A stretch of 64,000 nucleotides of DNA from Moniliophthora roreri (taxonomy: Eukaryota > Basidiomycota > Agaricomycetes > Agaricales > Marasmiaceae), in the NCBI GenBank assembly GCA_001466705.2, contig LATX02000193.1, positions 310,001 through 374,000 on the forward strand. The letters run 5' to 3'. This document shows positions 9,898 to 22,100 of the stretch, one piece after another (positions within the stretch are counted from its first letter, which is position 1; each line of letters starts with the position of its first letter). Both the position numbers and the translations under genes were made by a program. The notes below the pieces were generated by a model. The model did no database searches. It was not told where the DNA came from and saw nothing but the letters and a program-made list of their open reading frames with translations.

Positions 9898-12012
9898 TCC
9901 GGAAGCGATATACGGCAAAGTGACACCCGAAGGTGATCCATCTTCTAGCCCTAGCTCGCATAGTCCAAGTCATGTCATTGGATCATCACATGAGGGAGAC
10001 ACCGACAGTCTACAGGAGTCTCAGGATCTCGAACGTTATCCTTCAGTCGAAGTACCCTCCGACGGTGAATCACACATAAGCGAGAATGAGGTTGCTGTTG
10101 GTCCCTTCCAGAACAGCACGATATTCCGCTTAATGGACTGGGCGTTGAACGTCTGTAGAGTCGCGAAAGGAGCAGGTGCCAAGATCATTGATCGTTTGGT
10201 TCACGAAGTCATTCTTGCACCCGAATTCAATCGAGAACACCTCTTGGGATTCCGTTTCCGACAACAAGAGCAAATAATGGATGCATATCGATCTGGAATT
10301 CCCGATATCGAGCTACCTCCTCCTGAGGAGGATGCATCTGAGGACGAAGTATCTCAGCATCCGTCTCAGGCGTCCACAGAATCTGCGACGCCATTATTAC
10401 CATTTGTTGCCAGCGATGAATGGCACACCGGTCACGTCGATATTCCCGTGCCATGCGCTAGGTACAAGTGCAAAGAAGACGATGCGAAGATATTCAGGGT
10501 GAATGACATCTACTATCGAAATCCACTCGACGTGATTCAATCTGAATTTGCCGATACTACGTTCTACTCCCTGCATCTCAAGCCGTTCAAGGAGTTCTTC
10601 CGACCTTCACCCAATGCGGATGTTGAGCGCGTGTATGGAGAGGTATACACTTCCGACCGAATGTTGGAGATGGAGAGGGATGTAATGAAGCGAGTCCCCA
10701 ATGATAACGAGCACGAAGTGGTAATTGCCGCTCTTATGGACGCATCAGATTCCACGTTGTTAGCCAATTTCGGAACAGCATCGCTTTGGCCTGGATACTC
10801 AGTCCTTGGAAATCTCTCCCATTATATCAGGCTCAAGCCTTCTATGCACGCACTCAACGCGATACTATTTGTACCGTCTGTAAGTCACACCTCTCTGATC
10901 AACTTCAATGCTCACATTTCGAACAGCTTCCAGATTCTTTTCAGGATTTCTATAAAGAACATTTCGAGCGACTTGCTCCAGATAGCGTCTTGCGTCACTG
11001 CAAGCGAGAATTGATAATGCTCGTCTGGGGTCTTCTCTTTCTCAATCCCGATTTCATTGCGGCCTACCTTTACGGAATTCTAATGCATTGTGCCGACGAT
11101 GTGATCCGTCTCATTTTTCCTCGACTCTTTACCCATACAGCGGACTACGTGGAAAAGTACGTTCACTATTGGTCTGCCGTTTTTTCTTCAACTAATATTC
11201 TATTTCAGGGTTATACTCGCAAGTATCAAGTTCCTTGCCGAATGCCCATGCCCGTTATGTCTGGTGAAGAAGTCGCAAATCTCGCAGCTAGGAACGAAAA
11301 CCGACATGCGCCGTCACGAGAACAAGCCGAGAGAGGATAACGCTTTTCAAAGAGATAGAGTAGAGATGTCTCGTACCCTTATGTACGAGAAAGGATATTC
11401 CGTCGACAACCAGACCGTGAACGAATTGCTCAGTAAATGGTCAGGGTTACCACACAGAGTACGTATTATTCATGTCGGTGAGCTTTCAATGCTGAGCATG
11501 ATTCACAGAATCCATTTTCAAAGCTCTTGTCCATGATAGACGACAATTATTACAAGCTCTTCTGCAACGACCTTATGCATGAGGCTGCTGGTCGATGGAA
11601 TGATGCGTTCAAGCACTTGTGTCGATGCCTTTACGCTCTCGCAAAGGAACTCATACAAAGGCTCAATGAAAGGTACCGTTCAGCGGTTCGGTCGCATTTC
11701 ATCAAACTGATACATTTACAGATATCGGCAAGTCCCTACATTCGGTAACGGGACTATTCGACGGTTCAAAAACAATGTATCGGAACTCAAAAAGTTTGCT
11801 TTTCGTGACTTCGAAGATCTATTACAGGTACATGGTGTGTCAACTTCATGTACTATTAGCTAAGTTTATCTTCAGTGTGCGATGCCATGTTTTGAAGATC
11901 TTTTCCCCAAATCTCTTGACTCTATCGTCCTGGACCTGCTGTTTGATTTTGCTACATGGTGGAGCTACGCCCATCTATGAGTTCATACAGACTCGACTCT
12001 CGCCAGCTTTGA
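9898..12012 (+). pseudogene. Plavaka transposase, piece 4 (core region)
   Basis: The longest internal piece. It runs from the Ser-rich region through the core with several introns. Recognisable blocks in order: the SDRMLEME block, ALMDASDST...NFG, LPDSFQDFY, ELIMLVWGLLFLNPDF, the cysteine cluster CPCPLCLVKK (after the acceptor near 11210) and, near its end, the region that in the family reads VPTFGNGTIRRF followed by FEDLLQCA. These match full-length agaricomycete Plavaka transposases in order and spacing. It stops at the N at 12013 and continues intact from about 13180 in piece 5. Confidence 0.8.
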
Positions 12013-12013
12013 N
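12013..12013. other. Single-N scaffold join
   Basis: The sequence after the N repeats 10847-12012 with a few differences, mostly at CG sites. Confidence 0.85.
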
Positions 12014-14811
12014 GCACGCACTCAACGCGATACTATTTGTACCGTCTGTAAGTCACACCTCTCTGATCAACTTCAATGCTCACATTTCGAACAGCTTCCA
12101 GATTCTTTTCAGGATTTCTATAAAGAACATTTCGAGCGACTTGCTCCAGATAGCGTCTTGCATCACTGCAAGCGAGAATTGATAATGCTCGTCTGGGGCC
12201 TTCTCTTTCTCAATCCTGATTTCATTGCGGCCTACCTTTATGGAATTCTAATGCATTGTGCCGACGATGTGATCTGTCTCATTTTTCCTCAACTCTTTAC
12301 CCATACAGCGGACTACATGGAAAAGTACGTTCACTATTGGTCTGCCGTTTTTCCTTCAACTAATATTCTATTTCAGGGTTATACTCGCAAGTATCAAGTT
12401 CCTTGCCGAATGCCCATGCCCGTTATGTCTGGTGAAGAAGTCGCAAATCTCGCAGCTAGGAACGAAAACCGACATGCGCCGTCACGAGAACAAGCCGAGA
12501 GAGGATAACGCTTTTCAAAGAGATAGAGTAGAGATGTCTCGTACCCTTATGTACGAGAAAGGATATTCCGTCGACAACCAGACCGTGAACGAATTGCTCA
12601 GTAAATGGTCAGGGTTACCACACAGAGTACGTATTATTCATGTCGGTGAGCTTTCAATGCTGAGCATGATTCACAGAATCCATTTTCAAAGCTCTTGTCC
12701 ATGATAGACGACAATTATTACAAGCTCTTCTGCAACGACCTTATGCATGAGGCTGCTGGTCGATGGAATGATGCGTTCAAGCACTTGTGTCGATGCCTTT
12801 ACGCTCTCGCAAAGGAACTCATACAAAGGCTCAATGAAAGGTACCGTTCAGCGGTTCGGTCGCATTTCATCAAACTGATACATTTACAGATATCGGCAAG
12901 TCCCTACATTCGGTAACGGGACTATTCGACGGTTCAAAAACAATGTATCGGAACTCAAAAAGTTTGCTTTTCGTGACTTCGAAGATCTATTACAGGTACA
13001 TGGTGTGTCAACTTCATGTACTATTAGCTAAGTTTATCTTCAGTGTGCGATGCCATGTTTTGAAGATCTTTTCCCCAAATCTCTTGACTCTATCGTCCTG
13101 GACCTGCTGTTTGATTTTGCTACATGGTGGAGCTACGCCCATCTATGAGTTCATACAGACTCGACTCTCGCCAGCTTTGAAAAGGTTACTGGCTACCTTG
13201 GTAAATCCTTGAGAACCTTTGCAAAGGCAACCAGGGATTTAAAAACAACCGAGTTGCCTTCCGAAGCTCGAAAACGTCGTCGTGCGCAAATGGAGAAGAG
13301 TGGGAACAGCAACGGGAAGGACGATGGTGGATTGCGACCAAAAGGGTTCAACTTGTCTACGTTTAAGATGCACGCACTTGGGCACCATGTAAGCAATACC
13401 CGCTACTACGGCGTGCCAAGCGGACATGATTCAAAACCGGTAAGTGACTGAATCCATTACATGTAGCCTACTCGACTGATTATGATGTTAGTTTGAGCGC
13501 GAACATGTTCGTTACAAAAGCTTCTACCCCAACACGAACAAGAATCGATTCGTAGCCCAAATCGCAAGGCAAGGGCGCAATCAGCGAATGCTTCAACGCT
13601 TTAACCTCCGTCAGAAGTATTCGACGGCGAAAAAGGGCAAGAAAAGAACCTATACTGTCCCCGATTTCGAGCCATTGCCTAGAGATGACCCAGAGAAACG
13701 TTATCAAATGGGCCACTCAGAACGCTCTTTCCTGCGTTTGAACCACTGGTTGTACTCTTATGGTCAAGACCCTGCAATAGAGGTGGGAAGTTTCGAAACG
13801 TTAATGCCAAGTATTTTGACTGACTGTAATTTAGGGCTTTGAAACAAAGTTGCAAAGACATATTCTTGAACGTCTTCTCACTCCAGCGCAGTTCGAGTCA
13901 TTGACGGACAGGGATCTCTCTCGTCTGATCATCGTGAATGACAGAATTTTCACTCACAAACGTATGCGATTCAACCACACCTCATACGACATGCGTAAAA
14001 TACAGGACTCGGTAAATATTCGGCGACACCCAGACGTTATGATTTTGGCTAGCGAGGAAAGCGCTCGAGAGCAAGGTCATCCTTATCTCTATGGACGGGT
14101 GATAGGTATATTTCACCTACGTGTCCGTAACCTCACATCTTTTTCTACCGATCATAAGCCGACGAAGATGCACGTTCTTTGGGTCCGTTGGTACGAGTAC
14201 CAACAAGATTACGAATGGGGCTGGGAAAAGAAACGTCTGCCTCAGCTGCGTTTCGTGCCATCCTCTGACCCTAACGCTTTTGGTTTTGTGGATCCGGAAT
14301 CGGTTATACGGGGAGCACACTTGATTCCAGCTTTCAGCGTGGGCGTTACCGATGAATTACTACCTGAGGATTCCATTGCACGCGTATACGAAAGTTTTCA
14401 GGATACGGACTATGTAATCGAGGAAAGGGACTGGAATTACTACAATGTGAACATGTAGGTTTTTTATGACTGTTAGCGTTTCCATACTCAATTTTAATTC
14501 CTAGATTTGTCGACCGTGACATGTTCATGAGGTACCGAGGTGGAGGGATCGGTCATTCTACCAGGGATGCCACGCGTTTCATGGAGGAAGATGCTCGTCA
14601 CGGTGATAAGCCTTTGCCCAAGTATAATTCAGATACCGGAGAGTTGCTTTCGGATGATGAGGAAATGGGTGACGATGGAAGCGAAGGTGATGGTAGTGAA
14701 GATGATGCTGATGAAATCGTGTCCCAGTCCTCGGTTGAATCACATCGAAGTGTTCACGCTGAACCTGAGGATTATGATGACACTGATCCAGAATCGGACG
14801 ACGCAGATTAA
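12014..14811 (+). pseudogene. Plavaka transposase, piece 5 (core to C-terminus)
   Basis: This piece repeats the core from the LPDSFQDFY exon and continues to the natural end of the gene, with a stop at 14809-14811. Exons include 13209-13440, 13493-13785, 13836 onward and the last exon from about 14504. The C-terminal half has the features of intact Plavaka proteins: GFNLSTFKMHALGHH, a W-rich beta region (HVLWVRWYEY), IRGAHLIPAF, FVDRDMFMRYRGGG, and an acidic tail of about 70 residues rich in Asp/Glu/Ser. Collapsing the five pieces gives an element gene of roughly 4.5 kb. Part of this piece may be intact and expressed, but no single uninterrupted gene is present in the window. Confidence 0.8.
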
Positions 14812-15210
14812 TACTCATGTGTATCGTATATGTTTAATAATATCGTGTATACTCGCCTTGATATTCGCGTGTGGTGTGATTGGTCCGAAACGACCTTAAA
14901 CTATTAGGGATTTGAATCTTGAACGGTGAGTTACAACTTCATAATTTATAATACACTCACTCAAATGCTGGCTAGCATTTGTGTGGTCTGAAATGACCCT
15001 AAACTATGTTTTTCCCATCGAGATGACTATTCCCGACAATAAGCGCCCATAAACGCTCACCTCTGCGGTCCCAAATGATTTTTTCGTCGTTATCAGATAA
15101 TAAACGCCAATAATATGGGCGCTTATTATCCGAAATAACTTTTTAGTCATTCCCGACGTTAAGCGCCCATAAGCGCCCACAAGCGCTCAAGAGCGATCAA
15201 GCAAATGAAA
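14812..15210. repeat. Post-transposase repeats: CGCCCATAA motifs and inverted repeat
   Basis: An inverted repeat at 15096-15108 and 15118-15130 pairs GATAATAAACGCC with GGCGCTTATTATC (one mismatch). Around it the words AAGCGCCCATAA and AAACGCTCAC recur near 15040, 15160 and 15175, and ATTCCCGAC occurs twice. Such clustered short motifs next to the 3' end of a DNA transposon resemble subterminal repeats where transposase binds; that reading is an inference, and I could not find a clear matching terminus on the other side. Confidence 0.45.
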
Positions 15211-15686
15211 GTTATACGCCAGAACATACGCGATCACAAAATCGATCTACACGACATACCCCGATGACACCAAATTCGTGATCTACGCCCCAGAAAACCC
15301 CTAGACCGAATTTTCTTTGCTTTGTGAACGCGTTGAATGCGTCGTTGGGGGCTGCGTAGGTTCGTTTGGTATCATTTGTGGTACCTGAAAATGCGCCGCC
15401 CGCCCTTTGCCCGCCCTTTCCTTTACACCGCGACGACTCACCCGCTCTCCGCACTCGATCTCGTTCGATATCTGACGGATCTTCGAGATGTTCGCTATTT
15501 CAACGTCCTGGGTAAGTCCTTTCTCTTTTCTGAGCATTTTTCTTACTGATGGCTTGTAGATGGTAACTGCCTCCATCAAACTCGAGGCTACGTTCTTCAA
15601 ATCGTTCAGTTTGTTCGACAAACGCGGCGACATCTACGCTTTTCGTATCGTCGACGACGAAGACCCCCAATATCTATTCAAAGTTG
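14984..15686 (+). pseudogene. Partial copy of the T5orf172 gene and its 5' flank
   Basis: This stretch is colinear with 15688-16312. It contains the non-coding 5' exon, the intron (donor GTAAGT near 15511, acceptor near 15560) and the first about 40 codons of the T5orf172 protein before the N at 15687. It carries 79 bp (15354-15432) that the second copy lacks. The remaining differences I see are CG to TG or CA (for example near 15183, 15240, 15446 and 15614-15621). Confidence 0.7.
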
Positions 15687-15687
15687 N
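15687..15687. other. Single-N scaffold join
   Basis: The sequence after the N restarts at the equivalent of 14984. Confidence 0.85.
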
Positions 15688-16184
15688 TGGTCTGAAATGA
15701 CCCTAAACTATGTTTTTCCCATCGAGATGACTATTCCCGACAATAAGCGCCCATAAACGCTCACCTCTGCGGTCCCAAATGATTTTTTCGTCGTTATCAG
15801 ATAATAAACGCCAATAATATGGGCGCTTATTATCCGAAATAACTTTTTAGTCATTCCCGACGTTAAGCGCCCATAAGCGCCCACAAGTGCTCAAGAGCGA
15901 TCAAGCAAATGAAAGTTATACGCCAGAACATACGCGATCACAAAATCAATCTACACGACATACCCCGATGACACCAAATTCGTGATCTACGCCCCAGAAA
16001 ACCCCTAGACCGAATTTTCTTTGCTTTGTGAACGCGTTGAATGCGTCGTTGGGGGCTACGACTCACCCGCTCTCTGCACTCGATCTCGTTCGATATCTGA
16101 CGGATCTTCGAGATGTTCGCTATTTCAACGTCCTGGGTAAGTCCTTTCTCTTTTCTGAGCATTTTTCTTACTGATGGCTTGTAG

Positions 16185-16689
16185 ATGGTAACTGCCTCCA
16201 TCAAACTCGAGGCTACGTTCTTCAAATCGTTCAGTTTGTTCAACAAATGCGGCGACATCTACGCTTTTCGTATCGTTGACGACGAAGACCCCCAATATCT
16301 ATTCAAAGTTGGACGAACAAGCCGGCCACTGGAGGAGAGGATGATTGAATGGGATCGACAGTGCCCGAGCAAGGTACATATCTGGCACGAGGGTATACTA
16401 GTGGCTCATAGCCATTGCGTTGGTGAGTTTTTTTCGCATTTTCCATCTTCAACGCGCTAACTCGAACCCTAGAGCGTCTAGTTCATCTCGAACTGATGGC
16501 TCGTGGGTACGAAAGGGTCATTGAAATGTGCCCCGACTGTAAGTTTTTCTTCTCCGCCTTCGATTCGCGTACTGATAGGTTTTAGGCGGGAAAAAACATC
16601 AAGAAATCTTTCGTCTCCCGAGCCCGGATGCTTGGGAGACGGTAATCAAGCCTTTGATTCACGAGGTGAACGGGAGGGTGGAGAGATAG
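16185..16689 (+). CDS. T5orf172 / DUF1766 (GIY-YIG-like) protein
   Basis: Three exons, 16185-16422, 16473-16538 and 16586-16689, give 135 residues with consistent phases. The motif YLFKVGRTSRPLEERMIEW, followed by CP, a histidine-containing loop, ERLVHLELMARGYE and a CPDCGKKHQEIF tail, is the signature of the T5orf172 domain (PF10544). That domain is a relative of GIY-YIG nucleases, predicted to bind DNA and common in fungal genomes and phages. I start at the ATG at 16185 because the upstream exon (ending near 16138) cannot be joined in frame; it is then 5' UTR. The conserved arginine of the GIY-YIG core is plausibly the one in KVGRT. It lies between the Plavaka gene and a minisatellite and may be element cargo. 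Confidence 0.7.
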
Positions 16690-16824
16690 ATGTAGTTTAT
16701 CGTACATTCTTGTTGCTATCTTGTCACTTTGTATGCTTTTTCGTTATCGAATTGCTTGACCTGCTAATTGACTTTCTTAAATTGTATTCGATTATCATAT
16801 CCTGGCCTCATTAGATTGCAGTAT

Positions 16825-17018
16825 AATGTATTATAATAGCGCCGTCCCATTTTATTACATTTTAATGGATTATAATAGTGTTGCTTTATTTTAACGTATT
16901 ATAATGGATTATAATAATGTTGCTTTATTTTAATGTATTATAATGGATTATAATAGCGTCGTTTTATTTTATTGTATTATAATGGATTAAAATCACTAAA
17001 ATACATTATAATCCATTA
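16825..17018. repeat. AT-rich 39-bp minisatellite with an inverted end
   Basis: Four 39-bp units begin at 16825, 16864, 16903 and 16942, each of the form AATGGATTATAATA, a short GC/TG spacer, then TTTATTTTAAYGTATTAT. A partial fifth unit starts at 16981. At 17002-17018 the core appears on the opposite strand (TACATTATAATCCATTA). It lies directly after the T5orf172 stop codon. Confidence 0.75.
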
Positions 17019-17039
17019 TATTTAGGTGTCCATTTCGCT

Positions 17040-17672
17040 GATGCCAAAAGCATGGTAACGACTTCAGCAAAGAAGTTGGATCTGGAGGGGAAGGTACGTG
17101 TAGATGTTGTCTTTTGGTGACGGTACTCACGTTCGACATGCTGAACACTTGCGTGCACCCAAACTCATTTTATGATGCCCGCCAAATCGTTTCCGATCCT
17201 TTCGCGACAACGGCATCAAGTATAGGGAATACTTCGGACCAGTGATTTAGAGACGAATCAAAACACATCGATAGCTGAGATGCTTCCTAATGCGGTGTAA
17301 TTGACCTGACAGGTGGATGACAACCTTGTGAAGAGCTGTTGCCTCAAGGCAAACGTGTGGCCGAATCAACAGCTGGTCAGTGTCCCGTTGCCAAATCTTC
17401 CCCCCTACGTTCACTTCCCACCTCTCAACCTCTTCAACACTATCGCCATCGAGATACACTTCTACGTGCCAGATATGGGCTTCAAATTCATGGATTGGTT
17501 CGAGAAGAATCTGAAAGGGAAGCTCAACCGCCGCAAGAAGTCCCCATCCGACACGTGCATTCTCAGTCACTTGTATCGTCGTCAGACTTACTTTTCGCCA
17601 GATTGCCAGCCACACCAACGTCTACCTCTACAAATGCTATGGCTACCCTAGAAGAAGCTACCAAATTGTAAC
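17040..17672. other. CG-rich stretch with unassigned open frames
   Basis: A short open stretch at 17026-17094 begins after an AG and ends at a GTACGT donor, so it may be an exon. Open frames of 110-123 codons overlap at 17247-17671 on both strands (plus: 17313-17651 and 17339-17671; minus: 17247-17618). None shows a family I recognise. This is the last strongly CG-containing sequence before the depleted island. It may include the real 5' exon of the next gene. Confidence 0.35.
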
Positions 17673-19075
17673 TTGCCATCCAATTCCATTAATATTGCAG
17701 TAGAGAACTCAAGTATTTTCAGGCCGTCTGCCCAACCAGTGGCTTCCCAGTCTACATCGAGCAGTGCTGTTAAAGACGTCACGGTACCCACCATCAATCC
17801 ACATCTACCGTCTGGTGTCACAAATAATGAGGCTGTTTCCGGGAGTGTAAAGGCTGTCTCAAGGGTTGCTGCCGCAGCTGGAGAAGCTGTTCCTGTGGTT
17901 GGACCAATTATAAAGGGCACAATTAATGCCATTTTGGAAGTTTTGACTGTGATTGAGGTGTGTCCTGGATATTCTTACCCTGTCCAGGAGAGCCAACTGC
18001 AAAATCTATAATAGCAAGTCACTGGTAATAAGGATGAGATACTCATGATGTCATGGACCCTCAATAATCTCATACACCGGATTGAGAACAAATCAGTGAC
18101 TATGGCAGACCAAGACTGGGACCAATTACACAAGTAAGTGGTGTGGCTATGGAAGGAGTAATGTTGACAACATTGACTAATGACAGAGACTTGTCATCAT
18201 TATGCGATCTCTTGAACAAGTTGGAAGGAAGTTGGAACACCAACTTTGCTCCTGAGAAAGTTTCTCAAATGCTGCAAATGATTCATAATGGGATGATTTC
18301 TGCACTGCTTCAATATAGTGTAGGCTACTATTCAGTTTTAAAGTTTCTTGCATAGCATGTGCTAACTGGAAGACAGGCACTATCAATCATGGAAATGAGA
18401 CACACAATGAGCAAATCTCCAATAGCAGTCACAGCCACTATTATTGATGCAGCAAATCGAAGATTTTCATTCCCTGCTGGGATGCTCCTACATCGAGAGG
18501 TACATGAATACTTCAACACCAGATCTTACATCTATAAAACTGATATGATTTACTTTAGTCCTTGCATTGTCATCTGGAGAATTTATTTGGATTTCCAGAA
18601 GAGCAACCAAACATAATCAGTGCCACTTTGCTTGAATTTGTTAAACAAGGTCAGTATAGCCTGTCTGTTGTTGATAAGAATGGACAGGTTGTTATGCTTG
18701 GGAGTGGAGAAAAACAATGGGCACGATTGGAACCTGGGACAGAGATTACAATGAATGCCATTCTGAGTCAGGAGAAGGAGGATGATGTTTCTTTTGGATA
18801 TAGATGTCCTGTTTGTGATACATGGAATGGTATTCAGGACAGTGGAGTAAATGCAACAAGAGATTGGTAGGTTTTGGTAATTTTAACCAAGAGTATTTCT
18901 TTGCTAAAATTGTTTCAGTTCTAACCCAGATTGTCTTGGGAGATTTCAAGCATTTGAGGAGGGAGATTCCAGTGGAGTTGGAAAAAGTGACAGGCAAAGC
19001 AAGATTATGGACACAACTATCTTGAAGAATTTTCACATAATACAGGTATGGCAAGGTTATACATTTTACAATTAG
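17673..19075 (+). CDS. Fungal ubiquitin-like (ULD) domain protein with zinc ribbon
   Basis: Six exons (17673-17957, 18015-18133, 18187-18319, 18356-18499, 18559-18866, 18919-19075) sum to 1146 nt with consistent phases. The N-terminal 170 residues are helical, with a hydrophobic AGEAVPVVGPIIKGTINAIL segment of the type seen before NACHT/NLR or adaptor modules in mushrooms. A ubiquitin-like fold (IIDAANRRFSFPAGMLLHRE, then a W...PGTEITMNAIL block) follows. After it come CPVC and CSNPDC, a probable zinc ribbon, and FQAFEEGD. This order matches the fungal ULD_2 family of likely signalling adaptors. The exact start is not fixed: there is no ATG in frame at 17673 and an acceptor lies at 17700, so a 5' exon is missing. 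Splicing out of exon 6 at 19045 is also possible. CG is scarce from exon 1 onward. Confidence 0.65.
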
Positions 19076-19139
19076 ATGTTAACTTGTTTTAAACAACTAG
19101 ACAGTTAGTTGCTCATATTATCCCTTGATTAAAGGCCAC

Positions 19140-22100
19140 TGACTGGTCTACACCTGGTTCTGACTCTCAGAAAGTGTGTGTTTCTACAGAATGTCACAGC
19201 AGATCCATGCTGACTGTCCTGGACTTGATTCTTACTCTCAGCCAGTGCGTGTTTCTACAGAGTGCCACAGCAGATCCATGCTGACTGTCATGGACTTGAT
19301 TCTGACTCTCAGAATGTGTGTGTGTTTCCACAGAGTGTCACAATGGGTTTCTACTGACTGTTCTGGACTTGATTCTGATTCTCAGGAAGTGTGTGTTTCC
19401 ACAGTGTCACAATAGGTTCCTGCTGACTGTCCTGGACTTGATTCTGATTCTCAGCCAGTGTGTATTTCCACAGAGTGTGACAATAGGTCTCTGCTGATTG
19501 TTCTGGGCTTGATTCTGACTCACAGAAGGTGTGTTTTTCCACAGAGTGTCATAATACATCCCTGCTGACTTGTTGTGCACTTCATTCTGACTCTCAGATG
19601 GTCTGTATTTTGACAAAGTGTCACAATAGATCTCTGCTAACTGTCCTGGATGTGGTTCTGACTGTTAGACAGTGTGTGTTTCTACAGAGTATCAATAGAT
19701 CTCTGCTGACTGGCCTGGACTTGCTTCTGACTTTCAGCCAGTGCGTGTTTCCACAGAGTGTCATAATAGGTCCCTGCTGATTGTTCTGAACTTGATTCTG
19801 ACTCACAGGAGGTGTGTTTTTCTACAAAGTGTCATAATACATCTCTGCTAACTGCTGTGCACTTCATTCTGACTCTCAGATGGTCTGTGTTTCTACAGAG
19901 TGTCATAATAGATCTCTGCTGACTGTCCTGGATTTGGTTCTGACTGTCAGACAGTGCGTGTTTCCACAGAGTGTCAATAGATCTCTGCTAACTGTCCTGG
20001 ACTTGATTCTGACTCTCAGGATGTGTGTGTTTCCACAGAGTGTCACAATAGGTTTCTACTGACTGTTCTGGACTTGATTCTGATTCTCAGGAAGTGTGTG
20101 CTTCCACAGAGTGTCACAATAGGTTCCTGCTGACTGTCCTGGACTTGATTCTGACTCTCAGCCAGTGCGTGTTTCCACAGAGTGTCACAATAGGTCTCTG
20201 CTGATTTTTCTGGACTTGATTCTGACTCACAGAAGGTGTGTGTTTCCACAGAGTGTCATAATACATCTCTGCTGACTTGTTGTGCACTTCATTCTGACTC
20301 TCAGATGGTCTGTATTTCTACAAAGTGTCATAATAGATCTCTGCTGACTGTCCTGGATTTGGTTCTGACTGTCAGACAGTGCGTGTTTCCACAGAGTGTC
20401 AATAGATCCCTGCTGACTGCTGTGCACTTCATTCTGACTCTCAGATGGTCTGTGTTTCTACAGAGTTTCACAATAGATCTCTGCTGACTGTTCTGGATTT
20501 GGTTCTGACTGTCAGACAGTGCGTGTCTCCACAGATTGTCAATAGATCTCTCCTGACTCTCCTGGACTTGATTCTGACTCACAGTTTGTGTTTCCACAGA
20601 GTGTCATAATAGATTCCTGCTGACTGGCCTGGACTTGATTCTGACTCTCAGGCAGTGCGTGTTTCCACAGAGTGTCATAATAGATCCCTGCTGACTGTCC
20701 TGGACTTGACTCTGACTCTCAGAATGTGTGTGTTTCCACAGAGTGTCACAATACATCTTTGCTAACTGTCTTGCATTTGATTCTGACTCTCAGGCAGTGT
20801 GTGTTTCCACAGTGTCACAATACATTCCTACTAACTGTCTTGAACTTGATTCCTGATTCTCAGTGGGTGTGTATCTCCACAGAATGTCACAATATATCCC
20901 TGCTTACTGTCCTGGACTTGATTCTGACTCTCAGGATGTGTGTCTTTCTACAGAGTGTCACAATAGATCTCTTCTGACTGTCCTGCACTTGATTCTGACT
21001 CTCAGGCAGTGCGTGTTTCCATAGTGTCACAATAGATCTCTGCTGACTGTCCTGCACTTGATTCTGGTTCTCAGGTAGTGGGTGTTTTCACAGAGTGTCA
21101 CAATAGATCTCTGCTGACTGTCCTGGACTTGATTCTGACTCTCAGCCAGTGCGTGTTTCTACAGAGTGTTATAATAGATCCCTGCTGACTGCCCTGCACT
21201 TAATTCTGACTCTCAGTCAGTATGTGTTTTTACAGGGTGTCAGTACAAACTCACTGACTGTCCTGGACTTGATTCTGACTCTTAGATTGTGTGTGTTTCC
21301 ACAGAGTGTCACAATACATTCCTACTGACTGTCCTGGACTTGATTCTGACTCTCAGGCAGTGCATATTTCTACAGAGTGTTACAATAGATCTCTGCTGAC
21401 TGTCCTGCACATGATTCTGACTCTCAGAGAGTGCGTGTTTCCACAGAGTGTTATAATAGATCTCTGCTAACTGTCCTGCACTTGATTCTGACTCTCAGTA
21501 TGTGTGTATTTTCACAGAGTGTCACAATTGATTCCTGCTGACTGTCCTGCATATGATTCTGACTCTCAGGCAGTATGTGTTTCCACAGAGTGTTACAATA
21601 AATCTCTGCTGACTGTCCTGCACTTGATCCTGACTCCCAGGCAGTGCGTGTTTCTATAGTGTCATAATAGATCCTTGCTGACTGTCCTGAACTTGAAATC
21701 TGACTCTCAGAAAGTGTGTTTCCACAGAGTATCACAGTAGATCCCTGCTGACTGTCCTGAACTTGATTCTAATTCTCAGCTTGTGTGTGTTTCCAGAGTG
21801 TCACAATAGATTTCTGCTAACTGTTCTGGACTTGAATTTGACTCTCAGGGAGTGCGTGTTTGCACAGTTTCACAATACACTTCTTGCTGACTGTCCTGGA
21901 CTTGATTTCTGACTCTCAGAGAGTATGTTTTTCCATACAGTATCACAATAGATCCTGGCTGACTGTCCTGAACTTGATTCTGATTCTCAGCTAGTGCGTG
22001 TTTCCACAGAGTGTCACAATAGAGACTTGTTGACTGTCTGGGACTTGATTTTGACTCTCAGCCAGCGCGTGTTTCCACAATGTCACAATACATCAGTGCT

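Noticed and set aside
6540..14811. TET/JBP gene as cargo of a KDZ-type transposon
   Set aside because: The transposase is Plavaka-type and no dioxygenase motif (HxD...H) was seen in the neighbouring frames.
17247..17671. Calling a gene on either strand in this stretch
   Set aside because: Overlapping frames of similar length on both strands, none with a recognised motif or consistent splice sites.
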